NCBI GenBank assembly: GCA_021647705.1
Contig: JAKIUF010000048.1
Location: 1-34,500 of the forward strand
Length of the DNA: 34,500 nucleotides
Direction: 5' to 3'
Origin: Gammaproteobacteria bacterium
Lineage (GTDB): Bacteria > Pseudomonadota > Gammaproteobacteria > SZUA-152
Shown: one piece after another, positions 1-7,723 of the stretch
Layout: every line of letters starts with the position of its first letter
Position numbering within the stretch: position 1 is the first letter of the stretch
Notes under the pieces: model-generated
Told to the model about the DNA's origin: nothing
The model's database searches: none
The model's input: only the letters and a program-made list of their open reading frames with translations
Made by a program: the position numbers and the translations under genes

Positions 1-1
1 T

Positions 2-106
2 AAAACATTCAGGGCTGCTTGTATCAATTTCTTCAAGAAAATTGATCAATATGCTGATGAAATCACTTCTCTAATGAGCGGCGGATTTGAAATCGATTAC
101 ACCTAA
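2..106 (+). pseudogene. C-terminal remnant of an IS630-like transposase, cut by the window edge
   Basis: An open frame enters from the left edge and ends at TAA 104-106, giving about 34 residues. The pattern is FRAAC, then FFKKIDQY, then SLMSGGFEI near the end. This resembles the extreme C-terminus of IS630-family DDE transposases, which commonly end with an aromatic pair, a Tyr, a Ser-Leu and a final Phe-Ile. The catalytic DDE residues would lie upstream, outside the window, so it cannot be told whether the element is intact. The family call rests on a short tail and is tentative. Confidence 0.5.
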
Positions 107-386
107 ATCTCAATCGCTACGGGTATACATAAAGCACTTTTCTCCGCGCTCTTTACATCTCTGCGCCCTCTGCGTTAATCACACTGAACTCAACACCCTG
201 CATTGAAGACATGTCATGTTGGCATCAAAATCGATGCGCATCATCGTATATCAGCCAAAAAAGCACACAAATAATATACCTTAAACATACCAATCCGATA
301 TCTTTTCCTATTTGGTTTATTTATTAGCCTCCTTTGACGATTATCACCTCCAACAGAACACGATAATCACAGCAAAGGAAAAAATT
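107..386. other. Intergenic region before aas, containing half of a dispersed repeat
   Basis: No gene is visible between the transposase remnant and aas. Positions 142-179 hold one arm of the GCAGAG/CTCTGC repeat family described at 3946-4024. The remainder is AT-rich and must contain the aas promoter, but no convincing -35/-10 pair stands out. Confidence 0.5.
142..179. repeat. Dispersed CTCTGCG repeat, half copy
   Basis: The sequence contains CTCTGCGCCCTCTGCGTTAAT, which matches the right arm of the palindromic repeats at 3946-4024 and 21922-21993. The left arm is missing, so this is a partial copy. It lies beside the transposase remnant. Confidence 0.6.
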
Positions 387-2528
387 ATGTTTAAAGTCAT
401 ACTGCGTTGGATACTGAAAACCCTGTACCGCGTCGAAGTAAAAGGTGCTGAGCACCTGACTCAGTTCAGCGAACGCACATTGGTCGTCGCCAACCACACC
501 TCATTCCTGGATGCCGTGCTGCTGTACGCCTACCTCCCCATATCAGCTACCTTTGCAATCAACACCTACATCTCCCGTCGCTGGATTGGCCGCCTGGCTA
601 ATGTGATTGGCAACCTGTTTCCCATCGACCCTAGCAACCCGCTTTCCATCCGCGCCCTGATCCGTCGCCTGCAAAAAGGTGGCACGGTGGTCATTTTTCC
701 CGAAGGACGCATCACAGTAACTGGCTCTCTGATGAAAGTGTATCCCGGCCCCGGCCTGGTGGCTGATCGATCCCATGCCACGGTACTGCCAATCCGCATC
801 GATGGTGCCCAATACACACCCTTTTCTCGTCTTCGTGGTCGTGTACGTCTGAGCTGGTTTCCCAAAATCACCTTGAATGTGCAAGCGCCCCGTTGTTTGT
901 ATATTGCGGACGAATATCGTGGCCGTCGTCGCCGTGAACAGGCGGGCCGTTTGTTGTCAGAGTTGATGACTGAAATGATGTACAGCACAGCGAACACAAA
1001 TCAAACACTGGCGGAGCGTTTACTCGATGCACGTCGTATTCACGGTGGTTCACACATTATTGCCGAAGACATCAATCGTACACCGCTCAGCTATAACAGC
1101 CTGATCACTCGCTCGGTTGTGTTGGGTCGCCAGTTACTCAAATATTGTGATGGTGACGATACCCTGGGTGTTTTGTTACCGGGAACGCTGGCCACCGTGG
1201 CAACATTCTGGGGTTTACAGCTGCATAATAAAATCCCGGCCATGCTGAATTACACCGCAGGCGCACAGGGAATGATTGCTGCGTGCGAAACGGCTCGTCT
1301 GCGGCGCGTGATCACATCCCGTCGCTTCGTCCAACAGGCCAAAATTGAAAAAGCTGTGGAAGCTCTGGGTAAAAAAGTTGAGCTGATTTATCTTGAAGAT
1401 GTCGCAGAAACCATTGGACTGTTTGACAAATTGTTGGGCTTGGCAAAAAGCCGGATCGACAGCTGGTTGTTACGTGATACCAACCGTGACACATCACAAC
1501 GTGCGGTCATTTTGTTTACTTCGGGCTCTGAAGGCACACCAAAGGGGGTCGTACTGTCTCATCACAATTTGTTAGCTAATATTCAGCAACTGATGTCACG
1601 GATTGATTTTAATGCCCAGGATATCGCTCTTAATGCCTTGCCTTTATTCCACTCTTTTGGATTAACCGCAGGTATGATCCTGCCGCTGACATCGGGTGTG
1701 CGGGTTTTCTTCTATCCCTCACCATTACATTACCGCGTCGTGCCGGAGGTTGCGTATGAAATCAATGCCACGCTTCTTTTTGGCACCAACACCTTCCTGT
1801 CAGGCTATGCACGTTTTGCCAATGCCTATGATTTTTACAGTCTGCGTTATGTTTTCGCCGGAGCTGAAAAACTTCAGGATGAAGTCCGTCGCACTTGGCA
1901 GGACAAATTCGGCGTGCGCATTTTTGAAGGTTATGGCGCAACCGAAACCAGTCCTGTTATTGCCGGCAATGCACCATTGGCAAACCGCCCAGGCACAGTC
2001 GGTCAATTAATGCCCGGCATGGAATACCGCTTAATCAACGTACCGGGTCTGGAAGAAGGTCAGCGTTTGCACGTTAAAGGCCCGAATGTCATGCAGGGTT
2101 ATTTGTTTCATGATAACCCTGGTGTGCTGGTGCCGCCTTCATCGGAACTGGGAGATGGCTGGTATGACACGGGTGATATTGTCACTATTGATGCCGATGG
2201 TTTTGTGCGAATCTGCGGTCGCGCCAAACGTTTTGCAAAAATTGCCGGGGAAATGGTCTCGTTGACCTCTGTTGAAGTCTTGGCCAGCAAAGTGTGGCCC
2301 GATGCTCTGCATGCCGCCATTGCCATTCCAGACGCCAAAAAAGGTGAACAAGTGATATTACTGACAACAATTGATAGCGCTGACCGTGCGGCATTGCTGG
2401 CACAAGCGAGAAATGAAGGTTATGCGGAAATCAGCGTACCTCGAAAAGTCATGCATATCGATAAGATGCCGGTTTTAGGTACAGGTAAAATCGATTATGT
2501 TTCGGCCAACAAACTGGCAGCCGCTTGA
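387..2528 (+). CDS. aas: Bifunctional 2-acyl-GPE acyltransferase / acyl-ACP synthetase (Aas)
   Basis: Aas re-acylates lysophosphatidylethanolamine at the inner membrane: an acyl-ACP synthetase activates fatty acid with ATP and the acyltransferase transfers it. Both domains are visible. The N-terminal PlsC-like domain has the NHTSFLD motif (HX4D) and FPEGR. The C-terminal AMP-binding domain has the P-loop-like FTSGSEGTPKG, the GYGATETSP motif and a YDTGD motif. From ATG 387 the protein has 713 residues, close to the 719 of E. coli Aas. A longer reading from TTG 312 exists, but ATG 387 is preceded by AAAGGA at good spacing and starts directly at the conserved domain. lplT follows at once, as in E. 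coli, which supports the assignment and suggests one transcript. Confidence 0.93.
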   Translation: MFKVILRWILKTLYRVEVKGAEHLTQFSERTLVVANHTSFLDAVLLYAYLPISATFAINTYISRRWIGRLANVIGNLFPIDPSNPLSIRALIRRLQKGGTVVIFPEGRITVTGSLMKVYPGPGLVADRSHATVLPIRIDGAQYTPFSRLRGRVRLSWFPKITLNVQAPRCLYIADEYRGRRRREQAGRLLSELMTEMMYSTANTNQTLAERLLDARRIHGGSHIIAEDINRTPLSYNSLITRSVVLGRQLLKYCDGDDTLGVLLPGTLATVATFWGLQLHNKIPAMLNYTAGAQGMIAACETARLRRVITSRRFVQQAKIEKAVEALGKKVELIYLEDVAETIGLFDKLLGLAKSRIDSWLLRDTNRDTSQRAVILFTSGSEGTPKGVVLSHHNLLANIQQLMSRIDFNAQDIALNALPLFHSFGLTAGMILPLTSGVRVFFYPSPLHYRVVPEVAYEINATLLFGTNTFLSGYARFANAYDFYSLRYVFAGAEKLQDEVRRTWQDKFGVRIFEGYGATETSPVIAGNAPLANRPGTVGQLMPGMEYRLINVPGLEEGQRLHVKGPNVMQGYLFHDNPGVLVPPSSELGDGWYDTGDIVTIDADGFVRICGRAKRFAKIAGEMVSLTSVEVLASKVWPDALHAAIAIPDAKKGEQVILLTTIDSADRAALLAQARNEGYAEISVPRKVMHIDKMPVLGTGKIDYVSANKLAAA

Positions 2529-2530
2529 GC

Positions 2531-3775
2531 ATGAAAGACAAAATGCCCCATAAAATAAATAACAATATCTATCGTGTGCTGGCCACTCAATTTCTGACAG
2601 CCTTTGCTGATAATGCTATTTTATTCACAGCCATTACCATCATCATGCAACAGGTCGAGCCTGGGAATTGGTACATACCTGCCTTACAGGCGTCGTTTCT
2701 GGTTGCCTTTGTCTTGTTGGCCCCCTGGGTGGGCCGACTTGCCGACTCCCGCCCCAAGCCTCGCGTATTGTTCGGTGCGAACACGGTAAAAGCCTTTGGT
2801 GCGAGTTTGTTATTCCTGAATATCGAACCACTTATTGCTTATGCCATTATTGGTCTTGGGGCAGCGGCATACAGCCCGGCAAAATACGGCATTCTTCCGG
2901 AAATGGTTGATGAAAACACACTGGTCAAAGCAAACGGCTGGATAGAAGGATCAACCATACTTGCCATTCTCAGTGGCACTGTGGTCGGTGCGGCACTATC
3001 AGAATACTCCATTAGCATCGCGCTTTTCACTGTCATTACCTTGTACATTATTTCCGCACTGATTGCCTTAACCATTCGGCACAACGTCATTGTCGGGGTA
3101 AAAACAGAAAATGCACTCGGCAATTTCCACACACAAATGAAAGCTCTGCTGGCCACACCACGGGCCCGCTTTTCGACACTCGGAGTGAGTTTATTCTGGG
3201 CTGCCGCCACCGTGTTACGTGTGCTTTTAATCGCGTGGGCCCCGGCGATGCTATTCATTTATTCAACCACCGACATTGCCATGCTGACCATGGCTGTCGC
3301 TATTGGTATTGCCTTCGGTGCATTACTGGTGCCGCGTCTTATTCCCTTGGCTTATCTGCGTCGCGCACGACTGGCGGCCTATGCCATGGGTATCGTTATC
3401 ATCTTGCTGGCGACAGTGGACAATATCTGGGTGGCGCGCTTTGCGCTATTTTTGGCGGGCACTTGCGGTGGTTTATTTGTCGTACCCATTAATGCGGCAT
3501 TACAGGAAATAGGGCATAAATCCATAGGCAGCGGTGGTGCAGTAGCTATCCAGAATTTTTTTGAAAACCTGGCAATGTTAACCGCCACCGGAATCTACAT
3601 AATCGTCGCTGGTATCGGCGTGGATCCCGTTGTTACTATGATGTGGCTGGGGGCATTAGTGATTATTGCAACCACAATTGTTTCGTGGCGCTTACCTAAA
3701 GATACGGGAGAACTGTTTGATAACAGTCCTGATAAACAAATGACCTCACAGGAAATTAAATCTCCTGGAGATTAA
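2531..3775 (+). CDS. lplT: Lysophospholipid transporter LplT (MFS)
   Basis: LplT flips lysophospholipids from the outer to the inner leaflet of the inner membrane so that Aas can re-acylate them. The protein has 414 residues from ATG 2531 (E. coli LplT: 397) and many hydrophobic helices typical of the major facilitator superfamily. The N-terminal FLTAFADNAILF matches the family's FLSAFGDNA-type start, and a conserved SPAKYGILPE follows TM3-4. The stop of aas (2526-2528) lies 2 bases before this ATG; TTG 2525 would overlap the aas stop and is an alternative start. The tight linkage indicates translational coupling. Confidence 0.92.
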   Translation: MKDKMPHKINNNIYRVLATQFLTAFADNAILFTAITIIMQQVEPGNWYIPALQASFLVAFVLLAPWVGRLADSRPKPRVLFGANTVKAFGASLLFLNIEPLIAYAIIGLGAAAYSPAKYGILPEMVDENTLVKANGWIEGSTILAILSGTVVGAALSEYSISIALFTVITLYIISALIALTIRHNVIVGVKTENALGNFHTQMKALLATPRARFSTLGVSLFWAAATVLRVLLIAWAPAMLFIYSTTDIAMLTMAVAIGIAFGALLVPRLIPLAYLRRARLAAYAMGIVIILLATVDNIWVARFALFLAGTCGGLFVVPINAALQEIGHKSIGSGGAVAIQNFFENLAMLTATGIYIIVAGIGVDPVVTMMWLGALVIIATTIVSWRLPKDTGELFDNSPDKQMTSQEIKSPGD

Positions 3776-3840
3776 ATTCCAGGTGAGTGTGAATTAAGGG
3801 TCAAATTACTCTATAAGCGTTTTTTTACAGAAAACACCGT

Positions 3841-3866
3841 CATTCCGGCATGTTGTTAGCCGGAAT
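3841..3866. repeat. CATTCCGGC inverted repeat (REP-like)
   Basis: ATTCCGGC (3842-3849) pairs with GCCGGAAT (3859-3866) around a 9-base loop. A related hairpin with the same CATTCCGG stem lies at 23068-23091 between gap and tkt. Short stems of this kind are common dispersed REP-like elements in Proteobacteria. Confidence 0.6.
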
Positions 3867-3945
3867 CCAGAGGTTTACATCCTAGGACAATCGTTCCAGT
3901 ACATTGGGAGCTTATATTGTAGTGGTACTGACAAATGGCGTGTTA

Positions 3946-4024
3946 TAAACGCAGAGGTCGCAAAGGCGCAGAGAAAAACACTAAAAACTCTGTGCCTCCT
4001 GCGTCTCTGCGATTTCTGAATTAA
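3946..4024. repeat. Dispersed GCAGAG...CTCTGC palindromic repeat, full copy
   Basis: The left arm 3951-3973 (GCAGAGGTCGCAAAGGCGCAG then AG) is the imperfect reverse complement of the right arm 3989-4011 (CTCTGTGCCTCCTGCGTCTC then TGC), with an AT-rich loop between. The same sequence family recurs at 142-179, 21922-21993 and 29745-29775, always between genes. Confidence 0.75.
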
Positions 4025-4079
4025 TATCCAGCAATTTTTAAAAGCGGGTTTTTTAGCGCTTACTTCTTATTTTATGCAA

Positions 4080-4114
4080 CAAATAAGGCAACTAGCCAAA
4101 CCCGGTTAATTGCC
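4080..4114 (-). terminator. Probable Rho-independent terminator of the ABM-like gene
   Basis: Read on the minus strand, GGCAATTA (4114-4107) pairs with TAGTTGCC (4094-4087), with one G-U pair and a 12-base loop, and is followed by TTATTT. It lies 26 bases after the stop of the minus-strand gene ending at 4140. Confidence 0.5.
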
Positions 4115-4139
4115 TGTTGTACAGTCGTATCTTATATTC

Positions 4140-4472
4140 TCAGCTGTGTTTTGCCTCATACACGGCAAGTGATTTAAAATGCCTCACACCTGCCTCAGGG
4201 TTTGTCTCATCCATTTCCATCAGTGAGAAAAACGCCATACAGGCATCTGAACTCATTTCCTGAGTCAACACAGCTTTAGCGTCCTCCATACTTTGCCAAT
4301 GTATAATATCTGCGTATTCGTTATCTTTTACATGTACCAATTCACGACTGATGAAACCCTTTAAATTATTAACAAAATCCTGTTGGAATTTCTCTGATGC
4401 CCGTAACAAGTCCTGCTCTGTTTTTCCCGGCAAAAGTTTTATCGTTGCCATTTCAATGATTTTCCCACCCAT
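4140..4472 (-). CDS. ABM-like (dimeric alpha-beta barrel) small protein
   Basis: The protein has 110 residues. The pattern resembles the antibiotic-biosynthesis-monooxygenase/stress-response dimeric ferredoxin-like fold: an N-terminal strand (IIEMATIKLLPGK), a helix ending in QQDFVNNLKGFISREL, a strand with YADIIHWQSMEDAKA, and a final helix and strand (FKSLAVYE). In this superfamily members are small oxygenases, heme-degrading enzymes or proteins of unknown function, so the substrate cannot be named. The frame is open back to 4601, but ATG 4472 is chosen because AAAGGGAG lies just upstream on the minus strand and the fold starts there. It stands alone, with its own terminator. Confidence 0.65.
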   Translation of the reverse strand: MGGKIIEMATIKLLPGKTEQDLLRASEKFQQDFVNNLKGFISRELVHVKDNEYADIIHWQSMEDAKAVLTQEMSSDACMAFFSLMEMDETNPEAGVRHFKSLAVYEAKHS

Positions 4473-5041
4473 TATCAAATCTCCCTTTAGCTGTTCCAGT
4501 AAAAAAATGTTAATAAACGGGTTATTTTCACTTGTTAGGCTTAACCAACCCGAATAATTCATGAATAAATGACAACTATAAACACCTGCTACTGACAGCA
4601 TTCTGTCAGCAGTGATGATTATTTTTCATAACGCATGGATAAATACCTCCTCATCCCTATCAATCGTTCCTTTATCACTGCGTTATCAACAGTAAACACA
4701 ACGCTACAACCCAAGGAGACATATTATGTAATGCACCAAAACCTGCCACATCGGCCTGCGTGCTGCCTTGCTAACCCTCCTACTGCTGACTAATGCTGGT
4801 TATAAACCGGCGTGGCAAACACCTGCAACGTCATTCTAGGCTCAATACTGGTCCTTCATTCTTAATCCATCTGCCTTCGGACTCCAACTCTCATTACTAC
4901 TTTTTATTTTTCCAGTTAGTGATGTTACATTACATCTTTATGGGCTATGGATAAGCTGGAAAACCATAGGCCCCTTTATCTTTCAATGCAAATGACGTTA
5001 ACTCAATAATCAACCAGCATTAAATTACAAGTATTCACCTT
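4473..5041. other. Intergenic region with a broken small gene and a hairpin
   Basis: The region upstream of the ABM-like gene holds its promoter, a tiny gene with a stop at codon 2 (4726-4839) and a hairpin at 4942-4973 (GGGCTATGG against CCATAGGCCC with one bulged G). No other gene is supported. The longer reading frames here lack ribosome sites and family features. Confidence 0.5.
4726..4839 (+). pseudogene. Possible small signal-peptide gene with stop at codon 2
   Basis: A strong Shine-Dalgarno sequence (AAGGAGA, 4713-4719) precedes ATG 4726, but the next codon is TAA. Beyond it the frame stays open for 35 codons to TAG 4837-4839 and reads like an export signal: basic residues, then GLRAALLTLLLLTNAG. 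An overlapping ATG at 4731 reads another frame for only 17 codons. The simplest view is a small secreted-protein gene inactivated by a nonsense or indel mutation and truncated. A sequencing error in the start region is possible. No family is recognised. Confidence 0.35.
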
Positions 5042-5302
5042 ATGAAACATAACGAATTTTCTATTGGACAGGACTTTCGGTGCGGAGAACGTCTGTGGCG
5101 CTGCACTGACATAGGTACACGAGTAATCGTAGCCATTCCAGCTGATTATGCGGAAATAACAACAGCATCGGGTGAGCCTCCTAATCTGCAACTTAGTAGC
5201 CAAACCCAGCATTTAACCGAAAGTGATTTTAATGGCCCACCCTATGCGTTAGCCGAAATCGTATTTGATGAGGATGATATTGTTGCTTGTGGGCGTATTT
5301 AA
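5042..5302 (+). CDS. Small conserved hypothetical protein
   Basis: The protein has 86 residues, starting at ATG 5042 in MKHNEFSIG. It has the pattern F-x2-G-x2-FRCGERLWRCTDIGTRVIVAI, then FNGPPYALAEIVFDEDD near the C-terminus. As recalled from proteobacterial genomes, small stand-alone proteins with this WRCTDIGTR and NGPPY...FDEDD layout recur, but their function is not known. There is no signal peptide or membrane segment, so a cytoplasmic location is likely. The two nearby Cys residues (FRCG, WRC) could bind metal, but this is only a guess. No operon partner overlaps it. Confidence 0.7.
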   Translation: MKHNEFSIGQDFRCGERLWRCTDIGTRVIVAIPADYAEITTASGEPPNLQLSSQTQHLTESDFNGPPYALAEIVFDEDDIVACGRI

Positions 5303-5421
5303 CTTTTATAAATATAAACTGTGATTATATTTACCACCCTTTTTGAGTAGCACCCCCCAAAAACGAGAAAATCACAAAATAGCATTCAAAATATTATAGG
5401 TTTTTATCAGCAAACTTCTCC

Positions 5422-5437
5422 GCTCTTAAGCAAGAGC
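5422..5437. other. Short perfect inverted repeat upstream of the sirtuin gene
   Basis: GCTCTT (5422-5427) and AAGAGC (5432-5437) flank AAGC. It lies about 85 bases before the sirtuin ATG, in a gene-free stretch (5303-5521), and might be an operator or chance palindrome. Confidence 0.3.
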
Positions 5438-5521
5438 TTCTTAGCCTGTATGCACCCAATTTAAATTACCTATTTGAAAAGTATATTGCTCATTCACAAA
5501 CATTTTATTTATACTGGAAAC

Positions 5522-6244
5522 ATGACAAAACCAAACATCGATAACAAAAAGATTTTAGTATTCACTGGAGCCGGTATCAGTGCCGAAAGCGGCTTACAAA
5601 CCTTTCGTGACGGCGGGGGATTGTGGGAAGGGTGTGATGTGATGGAGGTTGCCTCCCCAGGCGGGTGGGCAAAAGACCCTGGCCACGTCCTCTCCTTTTA
5701 TAATTCACGCCGAATGGAAGCGGCACAAGCTCAGCCCAATGCTGCTCACCTGGCCGTTGCAACACTTGAGAAAAAATATGAGGTCATGGTTGTTACGCAA
5801 AATGTTGACGATTTGCATGAGCGCGCAGGTTCCACTCGGGTTATTCACGTTCATGGTCAATTGAACTTTGCACGCAGCTGTGTGGATGAAACACTCATCT
5901 ACCCGATTGGTGATAAACCTATCCACTTGGGTGATGTTTGCGAAAAAGGCAGTCAACTTCGGCCTCATATCGTTTGGTTCGGCGAAAAAATTCATCACTA
6001 TGATGTGGCCAGGGACTTTATCTGCCAAGCAAGCCGGGTATTAGCCGTGGGCACATCCCTTAGTGTCTACCCGATTGCAGGTCTTTTAAAAAAGGCGCGG
6101 GGGCGAGCAGAAAAAATAGTGCTGGCTCCCGATATAGAGAAAAAGCCATACGGTTTCAACTGGTTCAGGGGTAAAGCAACTCACCTAGTTCCTATAATAA
6201 CCGAACGCTGGTTGTCTGGGCTGCGCGTCGATCAATTAAAATAA
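5522..6244 (+). CDS. cobB: NAD-dependent protein deacylase, Sir2/CobB class III
   Basis: Sirtuins remove acyl groups from lysine using NAD+. The Rossmann motif GAGISAESGLQTFRD lies near the N-terminus, followed by QNVDDLHERAG and the catalytic His in VHGQL. FYNSRR supplies the Tyr-x-x-Arg pair that marks class III desuccinylases such as E. coli CobB. The protein has 240 residues from ATG 5522, preceded by CTGGAAA. A TTG 16 codons upstream is a weaker start. The small zinc module is unusual: only two Cys (ARSC and GDVC) remain where E. coli CobB has four, although RPHIVWFGE after it is conserved. Some bacterial sirtuins lack the zinc site, so activity is still plausible. The substrate is unknown. 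Confidence 0.88.
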   Translation: MTKPNIDNKKILVFTGAGISAESGLQTFRDGGGLWEGCDVMEVASPGGWAKDPGHVLSFYNSRRMEAAQAQPNAAHLAVATLEKKYEVMVVTQNVDDLHERAGSTRVIHVHGQLNFARSCVDETLIYPIGDKPIHLGDVCEKGSQLRPHIVWFGEKIHHYDVARDFICQASRVLAVGTSLSVYPIAGLLKKARGRAEKIVLAPDIEKKPYGFNWFRGKATHLVPIITERWLSGLRVDQLK

Positions 6245-6386
6245 AGGAGCGCAAACTAATGCTGTTCAACCAGCAACGAAATAGATTTAAAATATTCTTT
6301 GAGCACTATTGATCACCTTATCTCTACAATCAATATCACGCAGAAAAGTGACACAGCACAGGAATATCACCGAATACAAATACACA

Positions 6387-6430
6387 CTGTCACCAAACCG
6401 TCACACATTCTTCATCAAACATTCATTTAT
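6387..6430 (+). promoter_or_regulatory. Pho-box-like array of four 11-bp units upstream of the porin
   Basis: Four consecutive 11-base units can be read: CTGTCACCAAA (6387-6397), CCGTCACACAT (6398-6408), TCTTCATCAAA (6409-6419) and CATTCATTTAT (6420-6430). PhoB sites are known to be tandem 11-base repeats with consensus CTGTCAT plus four AT-rich bases. The first two units match well and the last two are degenerate. TATTAT at 6428-6433 could be a -10 element about 12 bases after the second-third unit pair. The site is 76 bases before the porin ATG. Confidence 0.65.
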
Positions 6431-6505
6431 TATCGCCACACTCCCACCTTTCTATTTATCACCTGCGGATTCACAGGTAATTATTCTTAATTTGGGAGTC
6501 ATGAA

Positions 6506-7567
6506 ATGAAAAAAAATCTGTTTGTTTTGTCGGTAGCCGTCGCACTGACGACACCGGTTGCCGCAATGGCTGTCGAAGTCTCTGGTGAAAAACTGGAAAT
6601 TTACGGCAAGCTTCACATGTCCATCGACAACAGCAACCAGGATGACCCGGCGACCAATAACGATGGCATGAGCATTTCCAGCAATTCTTCCCGCCTGGGA
6701 TTCAAAGGAAAAATTCCTCTGGAGAATGGCATGAAGTTAATCTGGCAGGCCGAGCAGGAGGTACGTTGGGACGACAGCTCCAAAGGTAACTTTTCTGATC
6801 GTAACAGTTATCTGGGACTGGCCAGCGGTGTACATAGTCTCCGTGTTGGCATTTACGACACACCATTCAAGACTGTGGCTTCCAAGTGGGGTTTGTTTGG
6901 TGACTCCGTGGGTGAGCGTCGCTCCATACTCGGTGCCGGTTATGACAACGGCAACCAGTTGAACGAACGTGTGAAAAACATGGTGATGTACCAATTCAAA
7001 AACAAGGCATTAAAAATCCGGGCCATATATGCCGTGGAGCCGGAAGATTCATCCAATGGTGTTGATAACAATGATGAAACCATGAGCGGTGCGGGCCTGT
7101 GGTGGAAAAACAGTCACCTGAAACTTTCTGCCAGCTACGAAAACTGGAAACAGCACAGCAAAATGGCGGACGGTTCCGCTTGGCGAGCAGCCGCTGTCTA
7201 CCAGCTAAGCACCCATCAGCTTGGTGTCATTTATGAGGATATTGACTCCGATACAGTTAACGAATGGAAACGCTCCGCTTATGGTATTAACTGGAAATGG
7301 GCATTCTCTGGTCGCACGAATATTCGTGCTCAGTACATTACGGTAGAAGATGCTGAAAATACCGAAGACACCAGTGCAAGCAAAATCGCTGTGGGCGTTT
7401 TCCACACGTTGGATAAAAAAGCTCAGGTCTATCTGGCCTATGCTGCTACCGACAATGATGCCAATGCCAAATTTCAGGCTGTCGATGGCGGCCATGGAGA
7501 CGAAGTCAAAACAGTTGCAGGTGGCAACCCCAATTCCATTTCCGCTGGATTGATTTACAAGTTCTAG
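6506..7567 (+). CDS. Gram-negative porin, possibly phosphate-regulated
   Basis: A 353-residue outer-membrane porin of the Gram-negative trimeric type. It starts with a signal peptide (MKKNLFVLSVAVALTT...AMA), then VEVSGEKLEIYGKLHMSID, the usual first strand of such porins. The last residues are LIYKF, ending in the Phe recognised by the BAM assembly machinery. A GGGAG ribosome site precedes ATG 6506. Internal strands alternate polar and aromatic residues. An upstream Pho-box-like array suggests induction by phosphate starvation, so a PhoE-like role is plausible but inferred. No specific ion selectivity can be read from the sequence. Confidence 0.88.
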   Translation: MKKNLFVLSVAVALTTPVAAMAVEVSGEKLEIYGKLHMSIDNSNQDDPATNNDGMSISSNSSRLGFKGKIPLENGMKLIWQAEQEVRWDDSSKGNFSDRNSYLGLASGVHSLRVGIYDTPFKTVASKWGLFGDSVGERRSILGAGYDNGNQLNERVKNMVMYQFKNKALKIRAIYAVEPEDSSNGVDNNDETMSGAGLWWKNSHLKLSASYENWKQHSKMADGSAWRAAAVYQLSTHQLGVIYEDIDSDTVNEWKRSAYGINWKWAFSGRTNIRAQYITVEDAENTEDTSASKIAVGVFHTLDKKAQVYLAYAATDNDANAKFQAVDGGHGDEVKTVAGGNPNSISAGLIYKF

Positions 7568-7574
7568 ACTAAAG

Positions 7575-7605
7575 GGAAGAAAAATGCGCAGGGACGCGCG
7601 CCTTT
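7575..7605 (+). terminator. Possible terminator after the porin gene
   Basis: Just after the porin stop, GCGC and GCGC flank AGGGAC in a GC-rich block followed by CCTTTAATT. The stem is short, so this is weak. The rest of the gap to 7723 shows nothing else. Confidence 0.3.
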
Positions 7606-7723
7606 AATTCAAGCACTTATTTTTACCTGAACCCAGGGCTACTCAATCAGACTATCGATCCAACCTGTGCCGGAATGGCGGTAGTTTCAAGTGGACGCCA
7701 AACCATCCCCCATAGCACCATCC

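Larger units (their letters stand above)
3776..4139. other. Intergenic region with two dispersed inverted repeats and a terminator
   Basis: No gene is visible between lplT (+) and the convergent ABM-like gene (-). The stretch holds a CATTCCGGC hairpin (3841-3866), a long palindromic GCAGAG repeat (3946-4024) and a terminator-like hairpin (4080-4114). Confidence 0.6.

Noticed and set aside
543-997. Minus-strand reading frames within aas
   Set aside because: They overlap a well-supported gene on the opposite strand and have no independent evidence.
6299-6509. Short reading frames in the porin leader
   Set aside because: They overlap each other and the Pho-box array, and they have no ribosome site or recognisable domain.
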